A stretch of DNA of 64,000 nucleotides from TK10-74A sp965217625 (GTDB lineage Bacteria > Chloroflexota > Dehalococcoidia > Bin125), in assembly GCA_965217625.1 (NCBI GenBank), contig OZ244557.1, positions 1,984,001 through 2,048,000 of the forward strand, given 5' to 3'. Of the stretch, positions 28,860 to 37,511 are shown in pieces (positions within the stretch are counted from its first letter, which is position 1; each line of letters opens with the position of its first letter). Both the position numbers and the translations under genes were made by a program. A model generated the notes under the pieces. That model did no database searches and was not told the origin of the DNA. It worked only from the letters and a program-made list of their open reading frames with translations.

Positions 28860-28958
28860 CTGAACGGCCTGCTGAACGGCCAGCTAAACGGCCGACTCGG
28901 CGGCCGGTTACACCACTGTCAATCTCGAGCCCCAGTCAATCTCACACCACCGTCAATC
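28860..28958. repeat. Back-to-back tandem repeats: four 12-mers then three 17-mers
   Basis: Four 12-bp units (CTGAACGGCCTG, CTGAACGGCCAG, CTAAACGGCCGA, CTCGGCGGCCGG; 28860-28907) are followed without a gap by three 17-bp units ending in GTCAATC (28908-28924, 28925-28941, 28942-28958). The last unit covers the rpmH stop codon. They fill most of the rpmH-rnpA spacer. Function unknown; iteron-like binding sites or replication slippage are both possible. Confidence 0.85.
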
Positions 28959-29082
28959 GATGACGACCGCGCTGCCGGCGGCGGTGCAGCACCGCCCGTC
29001 CGCCGCGCGACGCCATGCGCTTGCGGAAGCCGTGCTCGCGCTTCCGCGGGATTCGCTTGGGTTGCCAGGTGCGCTTGGGCAT
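28942..29082 (-). CDS. rpmH: Large ribosomal subunit protein bL34
   Basis: A 46-residue ribosomal protein starting MPKRTWQPKRIPRKREHGFR and containing RMASRGGRAVLHRRRQRGR, the bL34 signature. The C-terminal residues Leu-Thr-Val-Val and the stop lie in the first 17-bp tandem repeat, so the natural end may have been altered by repeat growth. It is the first gene of the rpmH-rnpA-yidD-yidC-jag-parAB block. Confidence 0.96.
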   Translation of the reverse strand: MPKRTWQPKRIPRKREHGFRKRMASRGGRAVLHRRRQRGRHRLTVV

Positions 29083-29162
29083 GGCCCTGCCAGCATCGGA
29101 CGCGGCGCGATCGGCGATGCGTCCGGGAAAGCGACGGCGACCCGCCGTCGCGACGTGGAATC

Positions 29163-29190
29163 AGTATATCCAGCCGCCCTCTGGCCGCAA
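29163..29190 (-). promoter_or_regulatory. Probable promoter of the rpmH operon
   Basis: On the minus strand TTGCGG (29185-29190), a 16-bp spacer and TATACT (29163-29168), about 80 bp before the rpmH ATG. The -10 is strong and the -35 weak. I found no DnaA-box cluster here, although this spot is next to the origin in many bacteria. Confidence 0.5.
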
Positions 29191-29238
29191 CCGTCGCCGC
29201 AACGAGGGCGGCGGCGCCACTGTGTGGCGGCGCACGCG

Positions 29239-31740
29239 TCAGGGGACCGGCGGCAGGAGGGTGGGGGCGCTCGCGCCGCGATAGACGTACTGGTACCAGG
29301 CGTAGTTCTCGAGCACCAGGCGCAGGTAGGCGCGGGTCTCGCTGAAGGTGACGGCCTCGTAGAAGAGATCGGGGTCGAGCGCCGCCGCGCCCTGCGACCA
29401 GCGCGCGGCGCTGCCCGGTCCCCCGTTGTAGGCGGCCAGCGCGATCGGCGCGGCGCCGTCGAAGCTCGTCAGCTGCCAGCCGAGATACGCCGCGCCGTAG
29501 CGGATCGAGCGCTCGGGACGGAACAGCAGCGTGGTCTGGAAGCCGCCGTCGTCGAGCGTGCGCGCGATGTCGCCGCCGGTCGCGGGGATGACCTGCGTCA
29601 ACCCCAGCGCCCCCGCGACGGAGCCGGCCCGCGGGTTGAAGAGGCTCTCCTGGCGGATCAGCGCGTAGAGCAGGAGCTCATCGACATCGAAGCGGCGTGC
29701 CGCCGTCGCGGCCAGCTCCGGCCAGCCGCGCGGGTAGGCCCAGCGCAAGATCTCGATCGGGGCGGCGGGGCGATCGGCGTCCGGGACGCGCAGGAGCAGA
29801 TTGACGGCCGCCGCCAGACGCAGATGCACGGCGCCCATCGCGTCGAAGGCGCGGGCGGCGTGGACGATCGCCCAGGGGTTCGCGGACCGCGCCAGGGCCA
29901 GCCGGAAGCGCGGCTCGGCCTGCGCGCCGAGGCCGACGGCCCACAGATCGACGGCGGCGCGCCAATCCTCCGACGCCTCGATGGCGTCGGCGGTCGCCGC
30001 ATCGGCGCCGGGCAGCGCGTCCAGCCAAGCGTCGAGGGGCGACGCGGCGGGCGGATCCTGCGGCGTGACGGGGCCCGCGAGCAGCCGCGGCGTGTCCAGC
30101 GCCCCGGCCGCCAGCGCCTGCGCGCGCAACGCGGCGTAGTCGTGCGGGGCGCCGGCCCCGCCCGTCGGCTGGCCGGCCGATTGGGCCGCCGCGAAGGCCG
30201 ACGCCGCGCCGCCCGCGTCGCCCAGGGCGTCGAGGCTCTTGCCCAGCCACAACCAGGCCCGCTGGGCCTGCGCCGCGTCCGCGCTGTCGGTGAGGGCGCG
30301 GAAGTCGTCGGCGGCGGCGGCCAGCGCGCCCGCCCGGTAGCGCGCCAGCGGGACGCGGAAGCCGGCCTCGACCGCGAACTCGCTGTCGCGGTAGCCCTCC
30401 GCGAGCCGCGCGAAGACGATCCAGGCCAGCGTGTTCGACTCCTGCTCCTCCAGCAGCCGGCCCGCCCACCAGAGGGCGTTGTCGGCCTGCGGGCCGTCCG
30501 GGTCGGCCGCGACCGACGCTAGGTAGCCCTCGATCGCGTCGGCGCCCGCGCCCAGATCCTCATCGATCGCGGCCAGGTAGTACAGCGCGACGCCCGTCTC
30601 CGCGGCCGTGGGCTCGCCGTCGAGCAGCGCCTCGTAGACCGCCGTCGCGTCGTCGAAGCGGGACTGGCGGTAGAAGTAGAGCCCGGCCACGAGCGGGTCG
30701 ACGGCGATCCCCTCGGCGATCAGGCCGTCGTAGGCCTCGACGGCGCGCCAATGCCCCGGATGGTCGATCAGGAGCTGCGTCCAGGCCGCGCGGACGCCGG
30801 ACATGTCGTCTTGCCGCAGACGCACGGCGCCGCTGCGATGCAGCGCGAAGGCGTCGTCGGAGATCCACGGCGAGACATCGCCGAGCGCGAGGTACCACTC
30901 GTCGGCCTCGGCGTAGCGGCCGGCGTTCTCCAGCAGCAGCCCGCCCTCCAGCAGCGCGCTCTCCAGGTCGAGGGCGGGGGTGGCGGGATCGTCGCGAATC
31001 GACTCATAGTCGCGTAGTGCGAACGCGGTATCGCCGATCGCGGATCGCAGCCGCGCCCGCTCCAGCAGTGCGTGATGCCGGGCGCCGCCGCCGGCGTCGA
31101 GGTAGGCGTGGTAGGCGGCGACGGCCGGCTCGGCCCGGCCGATGGCCGTCAGGACGCGGGCGCGAATCAGCCAGCGCTGCGCGGTCGTGACCGGCGCCCC
31201 GCTCGCGTCGAGCGCCGCCAGCGTGCTCTCCGCCCGGCCGGGCGCCTCCAGTTCCAGCAGCAACCGGATCTGCGCCAAGTAGGCATCGCCGAGGTCGCCC
31301 GGTGAGAGCGTCGCGGCCGAGGCGTCGCCGAGGGCCTGCGCGCGGGCCTCGGCGGCCGCCTCCCAGAAGCCGTCGTGCTCGAGTTGCGCCGCCCGTTCGA
31401 GCAGGATGTGCGCGCTGACCGGCGGCGGGGGCGCCGGCGTCGCGGGCGCGCGCCGTGCCGAGGCGTCCGCCGCCGGTGCGTCGGCTTGCGCGTTGGGTTG
31501 GCCAGTGGATTGGGCGGCGGATGGGTCCGCGGGCGCGGGATTGGGCGCGACCGTGGGCTGCGATGGCGGGTCGCCGGGGTCCGGCTGGGGTGGGTCGTCG
31601 CCGCTGCAGGCGGCCGACAGCAGGGCGCACACGACGATCAGCCAGAGCGCCGCCCGCTTTGACCCGCATTTTCCACGGGTGGTACGGTGCGAGCGGTCCC
31701 TCGGCGGGGATCCAGAAAGCCGAGCCGCCTCTTGTCGCAT
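29239..31740 (-). CDS. Lytic transglycosylase lipoprotein (Slt-like) with TPR-like repeats
   Basis: This 833-residue exported protein cleaves peptidoglycan glycan strands. The N-terminal membrane stretch ends in the lipobox LSAAC, followed by a Pro/Ala-rich linker and a long helical region with tetratricopeptide-like repeats, as in Slt70. A C-terminal SLT domain holds the catalytic Glu in LIRQESLFNPRAGSVAGALG, then LTQVIPAT and ALAAYNGGPG. The ATG at 31740 gives a 30-residue basic N-region, rather long for a signal peptide, so a later start cannot be excluded. It is divergent from alr, with 119 bp between. Confidence 0.9.
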   Translation of the reverse strand: MRQEAARLSGSPPRDRSHRTTRGKCGSKRAALWLIVVCALLSAACSGDDPPQPDPGDPPSQPTVAPNPAPADPSAAQSTGQPNAQADAPAADASARRAPATPAPPPPVSAHILLERAAQLEHDGFWEAAAEARAQALGDASAATLSPGDLGDAYLAQIRLLLELEAPGRAESTLAALDASGAPVTTAQRWLIRARVLTAIGRAEPAVAAYHAYLDAGGGARHHALLERARLRSAIGDTAFALRDYESIRDDPATPALDLESALLEGGLLLENAGRYAEADEWYLALGDVSPWISDDAFALHRSGAVRLRQDDMSGVRAAWTQLLIDHPGHWRAVEAYDGLIAEGIAVDPLVAGLYFYRQSRFDDATAVYEALLDGEPTAAETGVALYYLAAIDEDLGAGADAIEGYLASVAADPDGPQADNALWWAGRLLEEQESNTLAWIVFARLAEGYRDSEFAVEAGFRVPLARYRAGALAAAADDFRALTDSADAAQAQRAWLWLGKSLDALGDAGGAASAFAAAQSAGQPTGGAGAPHDYAALRAQALAAGALDTPRLLAGPVTPQDPPAASPLDAWLDALPGADAATADAIEASEDWRAAVDLWAVGLGAQAEPRFRLALARSANPWAIVHAARAFDAMGAVHLRLAAAVNLLLRVPDADRPAAPIEILRWAYPRGWPELAATAARRFDVDELLLYALIRQESLFNPRAGSVAGALGLTQVIPATGGDIARTLDDGGFQTTLLFRPERSIRYGAAYLGWQLTSFDGAAPIALAAYNGGPGSAARWSQGAAALDPDLFYEAVTFSETRAYLRLVLENYAWYQYVYRGASAPTLLPPVP

Positions 31741-31859
31741 GCGTGGTCCATCCCGCCTTGCACACGGGATGCTCGGCACCGCCGCCCCCAACAGCCCCGT
31801 GCGCACCGTACCCGCGAGCCCGAGGGCTGTCCACGCGCCCCACGCCCGGAGCGCCGGTC

Positions 31860-33014
31860 GTGAGCGCGTTGAACTGGGTCGATGTCGACCTGGCGGCCGT
31901 GCGGCACAACGTGCGCGCCCTGCGCGCGCGCGCCGGGGGGGCGGAACTGGCCGCCGTCGTCAAGGCGGACGGCTACGGGCTGGGCGCGGTCGCGATCGGG
32001 CGGGCGGCGCTCGACGCGGGCGCGGGCCGGCTCTGCGTCTTCACGCTCGATGAGGCGCAGGCGCTGCGCGAGGCCGGCATCGACGCCGCAATCCTGGTGC
32101 TGGGGCCGTGGCCCCCGGACGAGGCGCCGCGCGTCGCTCGCCTCGGCGTCGCCTGCACGCTGACGCGGCCGGAGTTGGTCGGGCCGCTGGCGTCGGCGGC
32201 GGCGGCCGCGGGGCGCACGCTGCCGGTGCACGTCAAGGTCGACACGGGCATGCACCGGCTGGGTCCGCCGGCCGCGGTCGCGGAGTCGTTGGTCGCGGCC
32301 GTGCGGGCCGAGCCGGGCCTGCGCCTGGAGGGCTTCTACACGCACTTTCCGAACGCAGACAGTCCGAACGCGGACGAGGCCGGCCCGAACGACACCGGCC
32401 CCGACGACACCCAGCGCCGCTTCGCGCGATTCCTGCCGCCGGCCGAGCGGGCCGGCGCGCCGCTGCGTCACGCCGCGAACAGCGCCACGCTGCTGCGCTA
32501 CCCCGGGATGTCGCTCGACCTGGTGCGCGTGGGGGCGGCCGTGTACGGCTTTGGGCCCGGGGCGTCGGCCGGGATCGCGGCCGGGCTGCTGCGGCCCGTC
32601 GCGACGTGGCGGGCGCGGCTGGTGCAGATCCAGGATGTCGCGGCCGGCGAGGCGGTCTCGTACGGGGGCACGTGGACGGCGGCGCGGCCGACGCGCGTGG
32701 GCGTCGTCGCGGTGGGCTACGCCGATGGCTTCCGGCGCTCGCTGTCGAACCGGGGCGTGATGCTCGTGCGGGGGCGGCCCGCGCCGGTCGTCGGCACGGT
32801 CTGCATGGACATGACGCTGGTCGATCTGAGCGCCATCCTCGAGCCGGCCGTGGGCGACACCGCCACGCTGATCGGCCGCGACGGCGACGCGGTGGTCAGC
32901 CTGGAGGCCTTCGCCGAGCGCTGCGAGACGATCCCCTACGAGGTCCTGACGGGCCTGGGTTCGCGGCCGGAGCGCCGCTACCTCGATACGGCGGCGGAGC
33001 CGGGCCGCGCGTAG
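31860..33014 (+). CDS. alr: Alanine racemase
   Basis: Alr makes D-alanine for peptidoglycan using pyridoxal phosphate. The PLP lysine is Lys35 in AAVVKADGYGLGA. The catalytic Tyr region is EAVSYGGTW, with GVVAVGYADGF, VCMDMTLVDLS and the C-terminal ETIPYEVLTGLGSRPERRY also typical. The GTG at 31860 gives VSALNWVDVDLAAVRHN, the expected start, and 384 residues. An open frame continues upstream without family sequence. Confidence 0.96.
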   Translation: MSALNWVDVDLAAVRHNVRALRARAGGAELAAVVKADGYGLGAVAIGRAALDAGAGRLCVFTLDEAQALREAGIDAAILVLGPWPPDEAPRVARLGVACTLTRPELVGPLASAAAAAGRTLPVHVKVDTGMHRLGPPAAVAESLVAAVRAEPGLRLEGFYTHFPNADSPNADEAGPNDTGPDDTQRRFARFLPPAERAGAPLRHAANSATLLRYPGMSLDLVRVGAAVYGFGPGASAGIAAGLLRPVATWRARLVQIQDVAAGEAVSYGGTWTAARPTRVGVVAVGYADGFRRSLSNRGVMLVRGRPAPVVGTVCMDMTLVDLSAILEPAVGDTATLIGRDGDAVVSLEAFAERCETIPYEVLTGLGSRPERRYLDTAAEPGRA

Positions 33015-33029
33015 CGCGCCGGGTGAGGA

Positions 33030-33725
33030 TCAGTCGTCGTCGAAGTCGTCATCGCCGCCCTCGGGGCGGACGCCGGTCACGACGGGGGAGTCGTCGTCGT
33101 GGCGGCGGGGGCGGACGGGCAACTCGGCGATGCGGGCCCGCAGCGTCGCCACCTCGTCTGCCGAGGGCGACTCCAGCAGCAGCACGACGACGCCGGAGTC
33201 GCGCAGCACCTCCAGCAGCCGCGTGGCGGCCGTCGCCGGGACGGGGACGGCCAGCGGCGCGCCGACGCCCAGTCCGATGCGGCGCAGCGCGATCAGCCCG
33301 GCCACCGGCATCGGCGCGGAGACGGCGGGCGCGATCACGAGCGCCGGGCGCAGGCTGGCGACCGCGCGCAGTTCCGAGTCCTCGATGCTCCGCGCCGGCA
33401 GATGCAGCACGTAGTCCAGATCGACGCGCAGCAGCGCCTCCGCGTCGGCGTCGTCGGGGTCGTAGACGACGAAGGCCGCGCCCGCCCCTTCGGCCGCCTC
33501 CGCCGCCTCCGCCGTGAGCGGGCTCAGCTCGACGCCGGCCAGCGCGTCGCTGCCGGCGACGGCGGCGGCCTCGGGCAGGATGGCGAGGTCGGCCCCGACG
33601 GGGTCCGGGCTGCGGGCCGCGATCAGCAACCCGCGCTCCGCGCCCTCGGGCGCACCGGCGAGGCCGAAGCCCAGGCGTCGGCCGCGGCGGCGGGCATGGC
33701 GGAGGCGCTCGGCGAGCTTGTTCAT
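33030..33725 (-). CDS. Unrecognised protein with acidic tail
   Basis: I do not recognise this 231-residue protein. It has a basic start (MNKLAERLRHARRRGRRLGF), alternating beta and alpha stretches (LLIAARSPDP, AAFVVYDPDD, YVLHLPARSI, LRPALVIAPAV, GVVVLLLESP), and a last stretch of Asp-rich residues (GGDDDFDDD). The pattern suggests a degenerate TIM-barrel or Rossmann-like fold, possibly a pseudo-enzyme. It converges with alr, 15 bp away. Confidence 0.7.
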   Translation of the reverse strand: MNKLAERLRHARRRGRRLGFGLAGAPEGAERGLLIAARSPDPVGADLAILPEAAAVAGSDALAGVELSPLTAEAAEAAEGAGAAFVVYDPDDADAEALLRVDLDYVLHLPARSIEDSELRAVASLRPALVIAPAVSAPMPVAGLIALRRIGLGVGAPLAVPVPATAATRLLEVLRDSGVVVLLLESPSADEVATLRARIAELPVRPRRHDDDSPVVTGVRPEGGDDDFDDD

Positions 33726-33886
33726 GGCACGGCTTTCCGGGCTGGGTGGCGCGGGGCCGATCGTATGGACGGCGCGCCCGGCGCGTCAATCCGGCCCGTC
33801 AATCGGGCGCCGCCGGTCGACGGCGGCGGCGCGACGCGCTAGCGTCCGCGGGATCGTCCCCACGGGGGCTGGAGAGGGCGCCGACG

Positions 33887-34312
33887 ATGGACTGGCTGAC
33901 CGAGCCCTGGGGCCTGCAGAACCTGGAATGGGCGGCGGTGCCCCTGCGCATCGCGCTGGGCGTGATCTTCATCGACGCCGGGCTGGGCAAGTGGCGGCGC
34001 GGCATCCGTGGCACGGGCGACTGGTTCGGGAGCCTGGGCTTCCCGCAGCCGCACCTGCTGGCGATGGGCGTCGCCTCGCTGGAGTTGGTGGGCGGCGCGC
34101 TGCTGCTGCTGGGGCTGGGCGTGGCCTGGGTCGCGATCCCGCTGGCGGGCAACATGCTCGTCGCGACGTGGGTGCAGAAGACGAAGCTCAACGCGCCCTT
34201 CCAGGGCGGCGAGGTGCAGGGCTACGAGTTGGACGTGCTGCTGCTGCTGGCCTGCGTGTCGCTGATCTTCCTGGGCGCGGGGCCGGTCTCGCTCGACAGC
34301 GTGATCAACTGA
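33887..34312 (+). CDS. DoxX family membrane protein
   Basis: This 141-residue protein has four predicted membrane segments and the DoxX features PLRIALGVIFIDAGLGKW at the start and LGFPQPHLLAMGVASLELVGG. Relatives include DoxX, MauE-like and SURF4-like redox-linked membrane proteins; no substrate can be assigned. A GGAGAGG site precedes the ATG. Just after the stop, a 15-bp stretch containing ATCAACTGAGCC is repeated once. Confidence 0.85.
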   Translation: MDWLTEPWGLQNLEWAAVPLRIALGVIFIDAGLGKWRRGIRGTGDWFGSLGFPQPHLLAMGVASLELVGGALLLLGLGVAWVAIPLAGNMLVATWVQKTKLNAPFQGGEVQGYELDVLLLLACVSLIFLGAGPVSLDSVIN

Positions 34313-34334
34313 GCCCCCATCAACTGAGCCGGAC

Positions 34335-35474
34335 TCACTCGCCGGGCAGGCCGCCCTTCTGATAGACGCGGTAGCGCTTGTAGGGCCGCGCGCCGGCCCG
34401 CCGCAGGCCGGTGTTGAGCAGCTGGTTGTCCTCGAGGACCCAGCCCAGCTCGGCCCAGTCGTAGCCGCGGCGCTGCCCGCGCCGATGGATCTGCGCGAAC
34501 AGCAGCAGCGCGATCCCGGCGTAGCGGCGCCTGCGGTACTCGGGGCGGATGCCCAGCAGCATCACGCGGCCGGTGCGGGGGCCGCGCCAGAGCCGCCACT
34601 TGACCTTGATCCAGCCGAAGGGGAACAGGCGGCCGTCGATGTCGCGGGCGACCTCGTTGAGGTTGGGAATCGCGAAGACCATCGCCACGGGTTGATCGTG
34701 GATGGACACCAGCGCCGTGAGGTCCGGGTCGGCGAACTGCCCCAGATCGCGGGCCAGCTGGTCGACCTCGTCCTCGCGCACCGGCACAAAGCCCCAGTTG
34801 TCCCGCCAGGCGTCGTTGAAGATGTCGATGCCGATGCCGATGTCGCGGCGCAGGTGCTTCTTCTCGAGTTCGCGCACCGCGAGGCCGTCGATCTCGCGCA
34901 GCACGCGGTCGTGCACGCGCTCCATGCGGGGGTCCGGCTCGTGCACCGGGTACTTCCAGGCGAAGAGGTCCTTGGCTTTGGCGTAGCCGGCGCCGCGCAG
35001 CAGGGCGTCGTAGTAGGGGCGGCCGTGCGGCATCGCGACCATCGGCGGCGTGTCGAAGCCCTCGACGAGCGTGCCCATCTCCTGGTTGATCGTGAACGAG
35101 ACGGGGCCCCGCACCCAGTCGACGCTCTCGCCCGCCAGCCAGTCCTCGGCCGACTCGATCAGGGCGCGGGCGCAGGCGGCGTCGTCGATGCACTCGAAGA
35201 AGCCGAAGAAGCCGGCCCGCTCGCCGTGGCGGGCGTCGTGTGCGGGGTTGGTGTGGGCCGAGATGCGCCCCACGACCTCGCCGTCGCGCTCGACGACGAA
35301 GAGCTGCGCCTTGCCGTAGCGCAGGAACGGGTTGTGCTTGGGGTCGAGCTGCCCCGACAGCTGGACGCGCAGCGGCGGCGTCCAGACCGGGTCGCCGGCG
35401 TAGACACGCCACAGCGCGTCGATGAAGGGGCGCGCCTGCCGGCCCTGGCCGATGGGCCGGATGCGGACGGTCAT
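34335..35474 (-). CDS. GNAT-like protein of the YghO/BcerS-like type
   Basis: This 379-residue protein matches a widespread uncharacterised family related to GNAT acetyltransferases. Typical segments are DALWRVYAGDPVWTPPL, KHNPFLRYGKAQLFV, ERAGFFGFFECIDD, RGPVSFTINQEMGTLVEGFD and GIRPEYRRRRYAGIALLLF, the last resembling an acetyl-CoA loop. No substrate is known. The ATG at 35474 opens the conserved sequence; the frame runs further upstream without similarity. It converges with doxX. Confidence 0.8.
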   Translation of the reverse strand: MTVRIRPIGQGRQARPFIDALWRVYAGDPVWTPPLRVQLSGQLDPKHNPFLRYGKAQLFVVERDGEVVGRISAHTNPAHDARHGERAGFFGFFECIDDAACARALIESAEDWLAGESVDWVRGPVSFTINQEMGTLVEGFDTPPMVAMPHGRPYYDALLRGAGYAKAKDLFAWKYPVHEPDPRMERVHDRVLREIDGLAVRELEKKHLRRDIGIGIDIFNDAWRDNWGFVPVREDEVDQLARDLGQFADPDLTALVSIHDQPVAMVFAIPNLNEVARDIDGRLFPFGWIKVKWRLWRGPRTGRVMLLGIRPEYRRRRYAGIALLLFAQIHRRGQRRGYDWAELGWVLEDNQLLNTGLRRAGARPYKRYRVYQKGGLPGE

Positions 35475-35530
35475 GCCGCCGAGTCTTACAGAGGCTCGGG
35501 GCGGCCACAACTCGCCGGTATGCTGGCGCC

Positions 35531-36334
35531 ATGCCGGAGCCGGGCTGGGACGCCGAACGCTACGCCGAGGCCTTCGCCTTCGTGCCGCGGCGCGGCCGGG
35601 AGTTGCTGGTCTGGCTCGACCCACGGCCCGGCGAGCGCATCCTCGACCTGGGCTGCGGCACCGGCGCGCTGACCGCCGCAATCGGCGACGCCGGCGCCGA
35701 GGTGGAGGGCGTCGATCAGGACGCCGCGATGATCGCCCTCGCCCGCCGCGAGCACCCCGGCATCGCGTTTCGGCAGGCCGACGGGCAGCGGCTGCGCGTC
35801 GACGAGCCGCTCGACGCGGTCTTCTCCAACGCGGCCCTGCACTGGATGCCCGACCAGGACGCCGTCATCGCGTCCGTCGCGCGGGCGCTGCGGCCGGGCG
35901 GCCGCTTCGTCGTCGAGATGGGCGGGCGGCGCAACGTCGCCGCGATCCTCGCGCCCCTGCGCGCGGCGCTCGAGCGCGAGGGGCTGCCCGTCGCGCGGCA
36001 GCCGCGGCCCTGGGTCTTCCCCTCGCCGGCCGAGCAGGCGGCGCGCCTGGAGGCGCACGGGCTGGAGCTGCGGCGGCTGTCGGCCTTCGATCGGGCGACG
36101 CCGCTGGAGGGCGGCGCGGACGGCATGCGCGACTGGCTGCGGATGTTCGCGGGGGCGTTCCTGGCGGCCGTGCCCGCCGATCGCGCCGAGGTGCTGATCA
36201 CGGCCGTGGAAACCGCCGCCCGCCTGCAACTCTTCGACGGCGAGCGCTGGGTCGCGGACTACGTGCGGCTGCGCTTCGTCGCCGTGCGCGTCCCAATCAT
36301 CCGTCCCGCGCCTGCGGGCGGCGCGGTCGCGTAG
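35531..36334 (+). CDS. Class I SAM-dependent methyltransferase
   Basis: This 267-residue protein carries the SAM-binding motif ILDLGCGTGALTAAI (residues 37-51), the acidic loop VEGVDQDAAMI, the motif AVFSNAALHWMPD and RALRPGGRFVVEMGG. The pattern is like trans-aconitate methyltransferase relatives (Tam). The substrate is not known. It does not have the cysteines of an arsenite methyltransferase, although it sits 29 bp before an ArsS-like gene. Confidence 0.88.
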   Translation: MPEPGWDAERYAEAFAFVPRRGRELLVWLDPRPGERILDLGCGTGALTAAIGDAGAEVEGVDQDAAMIALARREHPGIAFRQADGQRLRVDEPLDAVFSNAALHWMPDQDAVIASVARALRPGGRFVVEMGGRRNVAAILAPLRAALEREGLPVARQPRPWVFPSPAEQAARLEAHGLELRRLSAFDRATPLEGGADGMRDWLRMFAGAFLAAVPADRAEVLITAVETAARLQLFDGERWVADYVRLRFVAVRVPIIRPAPAGGAVA

Positions 36335-36363
36335 GATCGGCGGGCGAGACAAGGAGGAGATCG

Positions 36364-37491
36364 ATGGTGGACACCTGTTGCGACTCCGAACCCAGCTGCG
36401 ACGCTCCTCCAAGCTGCGACGTGCCGACGGTGACCACAGTCGCGCCGGCCCGATCGCTGCGGCGCCGCGCGCACCCGCTCGCCGACCCCGCGGCGCAGCG
36501 CGCCCTGCTGGCCGACCTGGCGCCGCCGCGCGCCTTCCCCCACGCCGTATCGGAGGCGGGCGCCGGGCCGCTGCGGGCGGGGACCATTGAGGTGCTGCAG
36601 ATCAACGTCGGCAAGTACTGCAATCAGACCTGCAGCCACTGCCACGTCGACGCCGGGCCGGACCGCACGGAGATCATGCCCGACGCGGTGGTCGAGGCCT
36701 GCCTGGACGTGATCGCCCGCCACGATGTCCCCACGGTCGATATCACGGGCGGCGCGCCCGAATTGCACCCGCGCTTCCGCGACCTCGTGGCGGCGGCGGC
36801 CGATCGCGGCGCCCACGTGATCGATCGGGCCAACCTGACCGCCTTCCTGATGCCCGAGCAGCGCGACCTGCCCGCCTTCCTCGCCGAGCGGGGCGTGGAG
36901 ATCATCGCGTCGCTGCCCTACTACCTGGCTGGCCCCACGGACGCGCAGCGCGGGGTCGGCGTGTTCGATCGCAGCCTCGAGGCGCTGACGACGCTCAACG
37001 CGCTGGGCTACGGCATGGAGGGGTCGGGGCTGGAGCTCAACTTGATCGCCAACCCGGTGGGCGCGTTCCTGCCGCCCGATCAGGCGTCGATGGAGTGCGA
37101 CTGGCGGGGCGAGTTGGATCGGCGCTACGGGGTCCACTTCAACCACCTCTACACGCTGACCAACCTGCCGGTGGGCCGCTATCTGGAGTCCCTGCAGGAC
37201 TCGGGCCACCTGGAGGACTACGTGCACCTGCTGGCGCGGTCGTTCAACCCGGCCACGCTGCCGGGGCTGATGTGCCGCAACACGATCTCGGTCGGCTGGG
37301 ACGGCGCCCTCTACGACTGCGACTTCAATCAGATGCTCGAGATCGACCTGGCGCTGCCCGTCGCGGAGCCGCGGCCGCGCATCTTCGATCTGGAGTTGGA
37401 GGAACTCGGCGGGCGGCCGATCGCGGTCGGGACGCACTGCTTCGGCTGCACGGCCGGGGCGGGGGCGAGTTGCGGCGGCGCCCTGGCCTGA
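36364..37491 (+). CDS. arsS: ArsS-like radical SAM protein with Cys-rich N-terminus
   Basis: This 375-residue radical SAM enzyme resembles the arsenosugar biosynthesis protein ArsS/DUF3641 family. The cluster motif is CNQTCSHC (Cys86, 90, 93). VDITGGAPELHP, PYYLAGPTDAQRGVGVFD, the C-terminal CRNTISVGWDG, YDCDFNQML and the CFGCTAGAGASCGG end all fit. The first 20 residues hold extra cysteines (CC, SC, SC), unusual for the family and perhaps a metal or arsenic site. A strong AAGGAGGAG site precedes the ATG. Arsenic function is inferred from family only; no arsM or arsenite pump was seen here. Confidence 0.88.
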   Translation: MVDTCCDSEPSCDAPPSCDVPTVTTVAPARSLRRRAHPLADPAAQRALLADLAPPRAFPHAVSEAGAGPLRAGTIEVLQINVGKYCNQTCSHCHVDAGPDRTEIMPDAVVEACLDVIARHDVPTVDITGGAPELHPRFRDLVAAAADRGAHVIDRANLTAFLMPEQRDLPAFLAERGVEIIASLPYYLAGPTDAQRGVGVFDRSLEALTTLNALGYGMEGSGLELNLIANPVGAFLPPDQASMECDWRGELDRRYGVHFNHLYTLTNLPVGRYLESLQDSGHLEDYVHLLARSFNPATLPGLMCRNTISVGWDGALYDCDFNQMLEIDLALPVAEPRPRIFDLELEELGGRPIAVGTHCFGCTAGAGASCGGALA

Positions 37492-37511
37492 GCGTCGCTG
37501 CCGTCGGATCA

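Noticed and set aside
28797..29238. Chromosomal origin (oriC)
   Set aside because: Location and repeats are suggestive, but there is no dnaA gene, no DnaA-box cluster and no AT-rich unwinding stretch.
35531..36334. Arsenite methyltransferase (ArsM)
   Set aside because: It lies next to an ArsS-like gene but lacks the conserved cysteines of ArsM.
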